Below, piece after piece: positions 1 through 5,171 of a stretch of DNA of 5,205 nucleotides (the stretch's first letter is position 1; each line of letters starts with the position of its first letter). Source of the DNA: Hyphomicrobiales bacterium (GTDB taxonomy: Bacteria > Pseudomonadota > Alphaproteobacteria > Rhizobiales > Aestuariivirgaceae); contig JALUFY010000092.1 in NCBI GenBank assembly GCA_027051995.1, positions 1 to 5,205 on the forward strand, given 5' to 3'. Both the position numbers and the translations under genes were made by a program. The notes under the pieces were generated by a model. The model did not search any database and had not been told where the DNA came from. It worked only from the letters and a program-made list of their open reading frames with translations.

Positions 1-628
1 TGAGGTGCTCGATCTGCCCATGCTCAAGGCCTATCACATCGATCTGGCCTTCGCCCTGCGCGGGGAGGACGGCGCGGTTGTCTCGGACTGCCGCCCGGAG
101 CGCCCGGCGCGCGCGCCCGGCCTGACGGACTTCGACCGGCGGCTGCTGGCGGCCATCGAGGACGGCCTGCCCATCGAGGCGCGGCCCTATGCGCGGGTGG
201 CGCGCTGGCTGGGCGCGGATGAAGGCAAGGTGCGGGGCCGGCTGGCGGCGCTGCTGGACTCGGGCGTGATCCGGCGCTTCGGCTTCGTGGTCAATCACCG
301 CGCGCTGGGCTACCGGGCCAACGCCATGGTGGTCTGGGACATTCCCGACGCCCTGATCGACGAGGCCGCCGCCACGATCGCGCGGGAATCCTGCGTGACC
401 TTGTGCTATCAGCGCCCGCGCAAGCCGCCGGTTTGGCGCTACAACCTGTTCTGCATGATTCACGGCACATCGCGCGAGGTGGTGCTGGCGCAGCTGGCGG
501 CGCTGGCGGAAAAGGCGCGGGCGGCGACGGGGCTTGACGACATCCCCCACGCGCCGCTTTTCTCGCTGCGGCGGTTCAAGCAGTGCGGAGCGCGCTTTTC
601 CGCCGGGCTGAAGGCGGGGGCCGCCTGA
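1..628 (+). CDS. nirDL: Siroheme decarboxylase NirD-NirL fusion, 3' part only (5' end outside window)
   Basis: Subunit of the cytoplasmic siroheme decarboxylase, which removes two acetate carboxyls from siroheme to give 12,18-didecarboxysiroheme for heme d1. The reading frame is open to the left edge (GAG codon at 2-4 precedes the GTG at 5). Counting from that GTG, residues 2-19 contain LPMLKAYHIDLAF. This matches the C-terminal end of a NirD/NirG-type subunit (compare APKLKEYFIGFKV at the end of NirG downstream), so it is the tail of a NirD domain and not the start of a separate nirL. A linker (about 20-39) leads to the NirL domain: an AsnC/Lrp-like helix-turn-helix at about 40-93 (DFDRRLLAAIEDG through IRRFG), then the alpha-beta part with WDIPD (111-115) and the NirL/NirH motif CYQRPRKPPVWRYNLFCMIHG at about 134-154. 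The stop overlaps the nirG start (ATGA). Family assignment is firm; the fusion is inferred from the NirD-like tail and is known in Paracoccus and Hydrogenobacter. Confidence 0.9.
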   Translation, partial: EVLDLPMLKAYHIDLAFALRGEDGAVVSDCRPERPARAPGLTDFDRRLLAAIEDGLPIEARPYARVARWLGADEGKVRGRLAALLDSGVIRRFGFVVNHRALGYRANAMVVWDIPDALIDEAAATIARESCVTLCYQRPRKPPVWRYNLFCMIHGTSREVVLAQLAALAEKARAATGLDDIPHAPLFSLRRFKQCGARFSAGLKAGAA

Positions 629-1083
629 TGCCGCTGAAACTGGACGACACCGACCGGGCCATCGTCAACGCCCTGCAAGGCGGCTTTCCGCTGGTGGAGC
701 GCCCCTACGCGGCGGCGGCGGAGGAGCTGGGGCTGAGCGAGGAGGAGCTGATCGCGCGAATCAACTCGCTGCTGGAGCGGGGCGCGGCGACGCGCTTCGG
801 GCCGCTGTTTCACGCCGAGCGCATGGGCGGGGCGCTAATGCTGGCGGCGCTGGCCGTGCCGGAGGAGCGCTTCGACGAGGTGGCGGAGCTGGTCAACGCC
901 CATGCGGAGGTGGCGCACAATTACAAGCGCACGCACCGCTACAACATGTGGTTCGTGCTGGCCGCCGAATCGCAAGAGCGCGTTGAGGAGACGGTGCGCG
1001 AAATCGAGCGCGAAACGGGGCTTGCGGTGCTGCGCGCGCCGAAGCTGAAGGAATATTTCATCGGGTTCAAGGTGCCGGTATGA
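628..1083 (+). CDS. nirG: Siroheme decarboxylase subunit NirG
   Basis: NirG, 151 residues, a NirD/AhbA-type subunit of the siroheme decarboxylase in the heme d1 pathway. The N-terminal Lrp/AsnC-like helix-turn-helix spans about residues 5-58 (LDDTDRAIVNALQGG through ATRFG); in this family the fold is used for catalysis rather than known DNA binding. The NirD/NirG-type active-site stretch is HNYKRTHRYNMWFV at 97-110, with His97, Arg101 and His103 as candidate substrate-contacting residues; essential histidines are known in the family, but I cannot prove which these are. The C-terminus APKLKEYFIGF (138-148) parallels the NirD tail just upstream. The ATG at 628 overlaps the nirDL stop and has a purine-rich AAGGCGGGGG 7 nt upstream. 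An in-frame ATG at 583 would add 15 residues that do not look like the family, so it is rejected. The 3' end overlaps nirH by 4 bp, suggesting coupled translation. Confidence 0.92.
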   Translation: MPLKLDDTDRAIVNALQGGFPLVERPYAAAAEELGLSEEELIARINSLLERGAATRFGPLFHAERMGGALMLAALAVPEERFDEVAELVNAHAEVAHNYKRTHRYNMWFVLAAESQERVEETVREIERETGLAVLRAPKLKEYFIGFKVPV

Positions 1084-1598
1084 GCTTGAAGGTGGACAAG
1101 GCCGATCGCGCCATCATCGCGGCGACGCAAAAGGGGCTGCCGCTGGCGCCCGATCCGTGGGCGGTGATCGCCGAACAGACAGGCCTGCCGAAGGCGGAGG
1201 TGCTGGAGCGGCTGCGCGCGATGAGCGAGCGCGGGGTGATCCGGCGCGTGGGCCTCGTGCCCAATCACTACAAGCTGGGCTGGACGGCCAACGGCATGTC
1301 GGTGTGGGACATTCCCGATGAGCTGGCCGGCGAGCTGGGGAGCAAGGTGGGGGCGCTGCCCTTCGTCACCCATTGCTACCTGCGGCCCCGGCACATGCCG
1401 GAGTGGCCCTACAACCTGTTCGCCATGGTGCACGGGCGCTCGCGCTCGGAGGTGGAGGGCAAGGTGGCGCGCATCGCCTCGGTGCTGGCGCCGCACGCGC
1501 GCGCCTTCGACGTGCTTTATTCCACGCGCATTCTGAAAAAGGCCGGTTTGCGCATTTCCCCGGACGCGGAGCGCATTCCGCATGGCTCGAAAGTGTAA
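1080..1598 (+). CDS. nirH: Siroheme decarboxylase subunit NirH
   Basis: NirH, 172 residues, the NirL/AhbB-type partner in the siroheme decarboxylase. Residues 5-58 form an Lrp/AsnC-like helix-turn-helix (DKADRAIIAATQKG through VIRRVG). The second half carries NGMSVWDIPDEL (71-82) and the NirL/NirH motif HCYLRPRHMPEWPYNLFAMVHG at 98-119; His98, Arg102 and the WPYNLF stretch are the positions conserved with the NirL domain upstream. The tail LYSTRILKKAGLRI (146-159) matches LFSLRRFKQCGARF of NirL. The start ATG overlaps the nirG stop as ATGA, with AAGGTG at 1069-1074 as ribosome binding site, 5 nt upstream. The four domains D-L and G-H look like an ancient duplication. NirH versus NirL is decided mainly by gene order, since the two are close paralogues. 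Confidence 0.92.
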   Translation: MSLKVDKADRAIIAATQKGLPLAPDPWAVIAEQTGLPKAEVLERLRAMSERGVIRRVGLVPNHYKLGWTANGMSVWDIPDELAGELGSKVGALPFVTHCYLRPRHMPEWPYNLFAMVHGRSRSEVEGKVARIASVLAPHARAFDVLYSTRILKKAGLRISPDAERIPHGSKV

Positions 1599-1604
1599 GG
1601 GCGC

Positions 1605-2834
1605 ATGTTCCGTCTGTCGCAATACATGAAGGCCATCGCATCGCCCGCGCCCGCTCCGGCGCGGCGGCGCGCGCCCGGCGGCAAGCCCGGCCAGGGCGGC
1701 GGGCCGGTGGTGATCTGGAACCTGATCCGCCGCTGCAACCTGCTGTGCAAGCACTGCTACGCCATCTCCGGCAACGTGGATTTCCCCGGCGAGCTGAGCT
1801 TCGGGGAAGTCTGCGCGGTGATGGACGATCTGAAGGCCTTCGGCGTGCCGGTGCTGATCCTGTCTGGCGGCGAGCCGCTGTTGCGCCCGGACATCTACGA
1901 CATCTCGCGGCGGGCCAAGGAGATGGGCTTCTATGTGGGGCTGTCCACCAACGGGGTGCTGATCAACGAGGCGGCGATGGAGGATCTGGCCGCCGTCGGA
2001 TATGATTACGTCGGCATCTCGCTGGACGGCATCGGCGAGGTGCACGACGCCTTCCGGGGCATGAAGGGAGCCTATGACAAGTCGCTGAAGGCGCTGCGCC
2101 TGTGCCGCGATCACGGCATCAAGGCGGGGCTGCGCTTCACCATGACGGAGGACAACGCACACCAGTTCGAGGACATGCTGAAGCTGGCCGCCGACGAGGG
2201 CATCGGGAAGTTCTACTTCTCGCATCTGGTCTATGCCGGGCGGGGCAACAAGAACCGCATGGACGACACCGAGCGGGAGAAGACCCGGGCGGTGATGGAC
2301 AGGCTCTTCGAGCTGGCCTGGGAGGAGGCGCGAAAGGAGAACGGGCGCGAGTTCGTCACCGGAAACAACGACGCCGACGGCGTCTATCTGCTGATGTGGG
2401 TAAAGCGGCATTTCCCCCACAAGGCGGAGATGATCCGCACGATGCTGGAGCGCTGGGGCGGCAACCAGACGGGGGTGAACATCGCCAACATCGACAACCT
2501 CGGCGAGGTGCATCCGGACACCATGTGGTGGCACTACAATCTCGGCAACGTGCGGGAGCGGCCCTTCTCCGAAATCTGGATGGACACATCCGATCCGGTC
2601 ATGGCGGGGCTGAAGCAGCGCCCGAGGCTGGTGAAGGGCCGCTGCGCGCAATGCCGGTATCTGGCCATCTGCAACGGCAACACGCGGGTGCGCGCCATGC
2701 AGCTGACCGGCGATCCCTGGGCGGAAGACCCGGCGTGCTATCTGACCGACGAGGAAATCGGCCTCGAGAGGGGCGGCGCGCGTCTTTCCGTGACCCCCTT
2801 CCGGGGGCGGCGCAAGGCGGCGGCGGAGGAGTGA
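1605..2834 (+). CDS. nirJ: Heme d1 biosynthesis radical SAM protein NirJ
   Basis: NirJ, 409 residues, a cytoplasmic radical SAM enzyme acting on didecarboxysiroheme; in this family it removes two propionate side chains on the way to the ring oxo groups of heme d1. The radical SAM cluster motif CNLLCKHC gives Cys44, Cys48 and Cys51. The SAM-binding GGE motif is SGGEP at 87-91, with STNG at 114-117 and ISLDG at 138-142 in the barrel. The C-terminal SPASM/auxiliary cluster domain has Cys347, Cys350, Cys356 and Cys378 (CAQCRYLAIC, then the NirJ-like CNGNTRVRA). Length fits the family. The start MFRLSQYMKAI is typical of NirJ. The preceding TAAGGG is only 3 nt from the ATG, so translation may depend on coupling with nirH, whose stop lies 6 nt upstream. 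Residues 14-33 are an Ala/Pro/Arg/Gly-rich low-complexity stretch. The 3' end abuts nirN in one operon. Confidence 0.96.
   Translation: MFRLSQYMKAIASPAPAPARRRAPGGKPGQGGGPVVIWNLIRRCNLLCKHCYAISGNVDFPGELSFGEVCAVMDDLKAFGVPVLILSGGEPLLRPDIYDISRRAKEMGFYVGLSTNGVLINEAAMEDLAAVGYDYVGISLDGIGEVHDAFRGMKGAYDKSLKALRLCRDHGIKAGLRFTMTEDNAHQFEDMLKLAADEGIGKFYFSHLVYAGRGNKNRMDDTEREKTRAVMDRLFELAWEEARKENGREFVTGNNDADGVYLLMWVKRHFPHKAEMIRTMLERWGGNQTGVNIANIDNLGEVHPDTMWWHYNLGNVRERPFSEIWMDTSDPVMAGLKQRPRLVKGRCAQCRYLAICNGNTRVRAMQLTGDPWAEDPACYLTDEEIGLERGGARLSVTPFRGRRKAAAEE
2825..2831 (+). promoter_or_regulatory. Ribosome binding site deciding the nirN start
   Basis: GGAGGAG lies within the last codons of nirJ, 8 nt before the ATG at 2840. 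In-frame alternatives are a GTG at 2831, which overlaps this site, and an ATG at 2846. The spacing favours 2840, which also leaves a normal positively charged start to the signal peptide. Confidence 0.7.
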
Positions 2835-2839
2835 GGCTC

Positions 2840-4366
2840 ATGCGTATGTGGCGTGGAGTTCTGTCCCGGGGAAAAACGGCTCTGATCTTTCTGCTTTTCC
2901 TCTCTCCGCCGGTGGTGGCCGGGGAGATGGATGCGGCGGCGCTGTTCAGGGAGCATTGCGCCGAATGCCACGGGGCGGACAGGCTGGGCGGCGCCGGCCC
3001 GGCGCTGCTGCCGCAGAACCTGCACAGGCTGCGCAAGAAGCGCGCCGCGCGGGTCATCGCGAACGGGCGGGCCTCGACGCAAATGCCGGCCTTCGGCGGC
3101 AAGCTGAGCAAGGAGCAGATCGCGGCGCTGGTGAAATACATCTACACCCCTCCGCCCCATGTGCCGGAATGGGGGAGGAAGCAGATCGCGGCCTCGCGCA
3201 GGATCATCGCGCGGACCGATCCGGGGCTGAAGGCGCCGCTGTTCGACGCCGATCCGCTGAACCTCTTCGTGGTGGTGGAATCGGGCGATCACCACGTGAG
3301 CATCCTCGATGGCGACACGTTCAAGCGGCTGGCGCGCTTCAAGAGCCATTTCGCCCTGCACGGGGGGCCGAAGTTCTCCCCGGACGGGCGCTTCGTCTTC
3401 TTCGTCTCGCGCGACGGCTGGGTGACGAAATTCGATCTCTACACGCTGGAGATCGTCGCCGAGGTGCGCGCCGGCATCAATGCGCGCAACATCGCCATGA
3501 GCGAGGACGGCGAGACGCTGGCGGTGGCCAACTATCTGCCGCACAACATGGTGCTGCTCTCCACCCGTGATCTGAGCGTGAAGAAGATCATTCCCGCCGT
3601 CTCCATGGACGGCGTCAGCTCGCGCGTATCGGCCGTCTATCAGGCGCGCCCGCGCAGGAGCTTCGTTGCGGTGCTGAAGGACGCGCCGGAGTTCTGGGAA
3701 ATCTCCACCGGCGCCAACGCCAAGGAGGCGGGCAAGCGGCCCTTCGCCCTGCGGCGGGTGCGCCTGCCGGAGCCGCTGGACGATTTCTTCTTTGATCAGT
3801 CATACAGGCACATGCTGGGCTCGGCGCGCGGCATGAAGGGGGCCATCGTGCTGGATGTGGACAGCGGCGAAACCATCGCCCATGTGCCGCTTTCGGGCCT
3901 GCCGCATCTGGGCAGCGGCATCACCTGGACGTGGAAGGGCCGCCCGGTCATGGCGACGCCCAATCTGGCCAGGGGGCGGATCAGCGTCATCGCCATGGAC
4001 GACTGGAGCATCGTCAAGACCATCCGGACGGACGGCCCGGGCTTCTTCCTGCGCTCGCACGAAAACACGCCCTATGCCTGGGCCGACGTCTTCTTCGGCC
4101 CGCACAGGGACGAGATGCACATCATCGACAAGCGCACGCTGGAGATCGTCAGGACGCTGAACCCCGCGCCGGGCAAGACGGTGGCGCACGTGGAGTTCGA
4201 CCGTTACGGCAAACACGCGCTCGTCTCGGTGTGGGAAAAGGACGGCGCGGTGATCGTCTTCGACGCCAAGACCTTCAAGGAAATCAAGCGCATCCCCATG
4301 TCCAAGCCGGTGGGCAAATACAACGTGTTCAACAAGATCACGTTTTCGGCGGGGACGAGTCATTGA
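2840..4366 (+). CDS. nirN: Dihydro-heme d1 dehydrogenase NirN (cytochrome c + d1 propeller)
   Basis: NirN, 508 residues, predicted periplasmic. In characterised NirN the last step of heme d1 synthesis occurs: dihydro-heme d1 is oxidised to heme d1 with electrons passing to the c heme, and NirN interacts with NirS and NirF. A Sec signal is visible: basic MRMWRGVLSRGK, hydrophobic core 13-26, likely cleavage after VVA (27). A cytochrome c domain follows (about 30-102) with CAECH at 40-44 and a probable axial Met82 in QMPAFGGKLS. Residues about 138-508 form a cd1-type eight-bladed propeller: ALHGGPKFSPDGRF places His174 at the position of the proximal d1 ligand of NirS, and LPHLGSGITW gives His356, the conserved d1-pocket His. 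The second NirS catalytic His appears replaced (LDDFFFD, about Asp314), which argues against NirS. NirF is the other close relative, but it lacks the c-heme domain. The C-terminus SKPVGKYNVFNK and GTSH fits NirN/NirF. Confidence 0.9.
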   Translation: MRMWRGVLSRGKTALIFLLFLSPPVVAGEMDAAALFREHCAECHGADRLGGAGPALLPQNLHRLRKKRAARVIANGRASTQMPAFGGKLSKEQIAALVKYIYTPPPHVPEWGRKQIAASRRIIARTDPGLKAPLFDADPLNLFVVVESGDHHVSILDGDTFKRLARFKSHFALHGGPKFSPDGRFVFFVSRDGWVTKFDLYTLEIVAEVRAGINARNIAMSEDGETLAVANYLPHNMVLLSTRDLSVKKIIPAVSMDGVSSRVSAVYQARPRRSFVAVLKDAPEFWEISTGANAKEAGKRPFALRRVRLPEPLDDFFFDQSYRHMLGSARGMKGAIVLDVDSGETIAHVPLSGLPHLGSGITWTWKGRPVMATPNLARGRISVIAMDDWSIVKTIRTDGPGFFLRSHENTPYAWADVFFGPHRDEMHIIDKRTLEIVRTLNPAPGKTVAHVEFDRYGKHALVSVWEKDGAVIVFDAKTFKEIKRIPMSKPVGKYNVFNKITFSAGTSH

Positions 4367-4382
4367 AATAGGAAGCTATTTC
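4365..4382. repeat. Perfect inverted repeat spanning the two convergent stop codons
   Basis: GAAATAG (4365-4371), loop GAAG, CTATTTC (4376-4382). The left arm includes the last two bases of the nirN TGA; the right arm includes the TAG of the opposite-strand gene. It is AT-rich and has no adjoining T-run on either strand, so at most it is a weak bidirectional terminator or an mRNA 3'-end stem. No other terminator is visible between the two genes. Confidence 0.55.
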
Positions 4383-4819
4383 CGCCGGATAGCCCACTCT
4401 CCACGGCCAACCTTCTTGAAAAGATCAACTCCTCGAAAGTTATTGGAATCGGATGAATGATCCTCGATTGTCCTGCGGATCGTCGCTTCTGCTTCTGATG
4501 TCCACGACCTGCCAGCACGGAGTCGTATTTCCTTCACTTTCTTATATATTTCTTGCAATGATGCTTGCCCCCCAAGCCCAATGAGAGCAGCTTGGATATC
4601 ATCAACCCAACGGACTTTCCCTATAGGTTGCAGCTGCATGCTAACCTCCTCAGGCGCTTCCGTGCTTTTTACCTCTTCCTTAAAAAAATGCTCTTGTTCA
4701 TTGTCAGACGTTTCGGTCAGCAAAAGCCTTCTGAGAATTTCATTTTCTGAATTCTCTCCAGCAACTCGATGCTTCCATATTGCAGCAAATACATCCATAT
4801 CCACCTTGATTTCCCGCAT
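4376..4819 (-). CDS. Predicted DNA-binding protein: RHH/SeqA-N-like domain + winged-helix domain
   Basis: A 147-residue protein with two apparent domains; I recognise fold types, not a named gene. Residues 1-33 (MREIKVDMDVFAAIWKH, then SENEILRRLL) have the beta-strand, helix, helix layout of a ribbon-helix-helix and resemble the SeqA N-terminal oligomerisation domain, so it probably dimerises. Residues 34-66 are an acidic, Glu/Ser/Thr-rich linker. Residues 69-147 look like a winged helix: WVDDIQAALIGLGGQASLQEI, then EATIRRTIEDHSSDS at 111-125, and a closing strand VGRGEWAIR. I recall this pattern from N-terminal modules of restriction/HNH-endonuclease-type proteins, but no nuclease motif is present here. 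The start is supported by AAGGAA 9 nt upstream. Base composition is far more AT-rich than the nir genes, suggesting a separate, possibly transferred, origin. It converges on nirN with 9 bp between stops. Likely a cytoplasmic transcriptional regulator or an orphan part of a restriction-type system; targets unknown. Confidence 0.8.
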   Translation of the reverse strand: MREIKVDMDVFAAIWKHRVAGENSENEILRRLLLTETSDNEQEHFFKEEVKSTEAPEEVSMQLQPIGKVRWVDDIQAALIGLGGQASLQEIYKKVKEIRLRAGRSWTSEAEATIRRTIEDHSSDSNNFRGVDLFKKVGRGEWAIRRK

Positions 4820-4828
4820 AATAACATC

Positions 4829-4834
4829 TTCCTT
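4829..4834 (-). promoter_or_regulatory. Ribosome binding site of the minus-strand regulator gene
   Basis: On the minus strand AAGGAA (within GAAAGAAGGAAG) sits 9 nt before the ATG at 4819. This supports that start over an out-of-frame ATG at 4827-4825. Confidence 0.65.
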
Positions 4835-4864
4835 CTTTCATGTGATGGAACAGCTCCGTTGAAA

Positions 4865-4893
4865 ACCATAAAGTGTTATTTACCTCTTGTAAA
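4865..4893 (-). promoter_or_regulatory. Candidate sigma70-type promoter for the minus-strand regulator gene
   Basis: Read on the minus strand, TTTACA (4893-4888; 5 of 6 to TTGACA) and TATGGT (4870-4865; 4 of 6 to TATAAT) are separated by exactly 17 bp. The -10 box lies about 45 nt upstream of the ATG at 4819, leaving a leader of ordinary length. The spacer is AT-rich. It is the only convincing pair I find upstream of the gene, but it rests on consensus matching by eye. Confidence 0.5.
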
Positions 4894-4898
4894 GAGGT
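4882..4898. promoter_or_regulatory. Candidate operator: palindrome over the -35 box
   Basis: ACCTCTT-GTA-AAGAGGT is a perfect 7-bp inverted repeat with a 3-bp centre, positioned so that its middle is the candidate -35 box (4888-4893). A dimeric DNA-binding protein bound here would block RNA polymerase. The adjacent gene encodes a probable dimeric DNA-binding protein, so autorepression is a natural inference but is not shown. There is no T-run, so a terminator is unlikely. Confidence 0.5.
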
Positions 4899-4920
4899 CT
4901 TCCGCACTTTTGGCCTGTGG

Positions 4921-4945
4921 CGGAAGGGGTTTTCAACCCCTTCCG
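4921..4945. repeat. Hairpin, 11-bp perfect arms
   Basis: CGGAAGGGGTT (4921-4931), loop TTC, AACCCCTTCCG (4935-4945). A run of five T begins 5 nt after the right arm (4951-4955), so a plus-strand terminator is conceivable, but no plus-strand gene ends nearby. Its core, read on the minus strand, is identical to that of the hairpin at 5023-5039, so it is better read as one copy of a repeat element. Confidence 0.75.
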
Positions 4946-4953
4946 GAACGTTT
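4926..4953 (-). repeat. Repeat element copy 1 (about 28 bp, minus orientation)
   Basis: Read on the minus strand this is AAACGTTCCGGAA followed by GGGGTTGAAAACCCC. It matches the plus-strand copy at 5011-5038 at 25 of 28 positions without gaps, with the 15-bp core identical. The two copies face opposite ways with 57 bp between them, an arrangement like paired REP/BIME units. I do not recognise a named family. Confidence 0.65.
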
Positions 4954-5010
4954 TTCAACACGCCGCCCAGTGACCACACCGCAGGCAACGACAAATAACC
5001 GATTTGCCGG

Positions 5011-5038
5011 AAACGTTCGGGCCGGGGTTGAAAACCCC
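5011..5038 (+). repeat. Repeat element copy 2 (about 28 bp, plus orientation)
   Basis: AAACGTTCGGGCC followed by the core GGGGTTGAAAACCCC, the inverted partner of the copy at 4926-4953. The core extends by one pair into a 7-bp-arm hairpin at 5023-5039 (CGGGGTT, loop GAA, AACCCCG). The stem is shorter than in copy 1 because the flanking arms differ. Confidence 0.65.
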
Positions 5039-5078
5039 GTCCCGCGCAGGAGGGTGCGCGGCCGGATACGCTGCCTCA

Positions 5079-5171
5079 CCCGTCATACCCGGCCCCCGTG
5101 CCGGGTATCCAGAGCCGCAAGCTCATGCGCCCGCCGCCCTGGATAGCCGGGACAAGCCCGGCCATGACGGG
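5079..5171. repeat. 93-bp imperfect inverted repeat, probable interspersed genomic repeat
   Basis: Outer arms CCCGTCAT (5079-5086) and ATGACGGG (5164-5171) pair perfectly; inner arms TATCCAG (5106-5112) and CTGGATA (5139-5145) also pair perfectly. Between them CCCGG-rich segments pair with mismatches (ACCCGGCCCCCGTGCCGGG against CCCGGGACAAGCCCGGCC-type sequence on the other side). The 26-nt centre is the loop. Elements beginning GTCATACCCGG and closing CCGGGTATCCAG or CTGGAT are familiar to me as dispersed palindromic repeats in alphaproteobacterial intergenic DNA. No transposase or clear target duplication is visible. Confidence 0.75.

Noticed and set aside
939..2651. 570-codon open frame on the minus strand across nirG, nirH and nirJ
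   Set aside because: Shadow of GC-rich coding DNA: rich in His, Arg, Ala and Pro, no recognisable domain, and wholly antisense to three clear nir genes.
2102..2839. Upstream extension of the nirN frame inside nirJ
   Set aside because: Frame is open only because of GC-rich composition; the translation is Gly/Arg/Ala low complexity, and the signal peptide and ribosome binding site place the real start at 2840.
2738..3544. 268-codon minus-strand open frame opposite the start of nirN
   Set aside because: Antisense to the signal peptide, CXXCH motif and first propeller blades of NirN; composition typical of a shadow frame.
4365..4382. Strong terminator for the nir operon
   Set aside because: Stem is AT-rich, only 7 bp, and lacks a T-run on either strand, so it is reported only as an inverted repeat.
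4921..4955. Hairpin plus T5 as a rho-independent terminator
   Set aside because: T-run is 5 nt from the stem, no plus-strand gene ends upstream within reach, and the hairpin core recurs as an inverted copy nearby, which fits a repeat better.
4740..4994. 84-codon minus-strand frame overlapping the start of the regulator gene
   Set aside because: Runs through the hairpin repeat, promoter and ribosome binding site of the regulator gene and has no ribosome binding site or domain of its own.
4769..5146. 125-codon plus-strand frame through the repeat region
   Set aside because: Antisense to the regulator start and then through both repeat families; its protein is not protein-like.
4921..5171. CRISPR array or integron attC site
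   Set aside because: Repeats are palindromic, opposed and only two of each at most, without regular spacers; no cas or integrase gene and no recognisable core sites.
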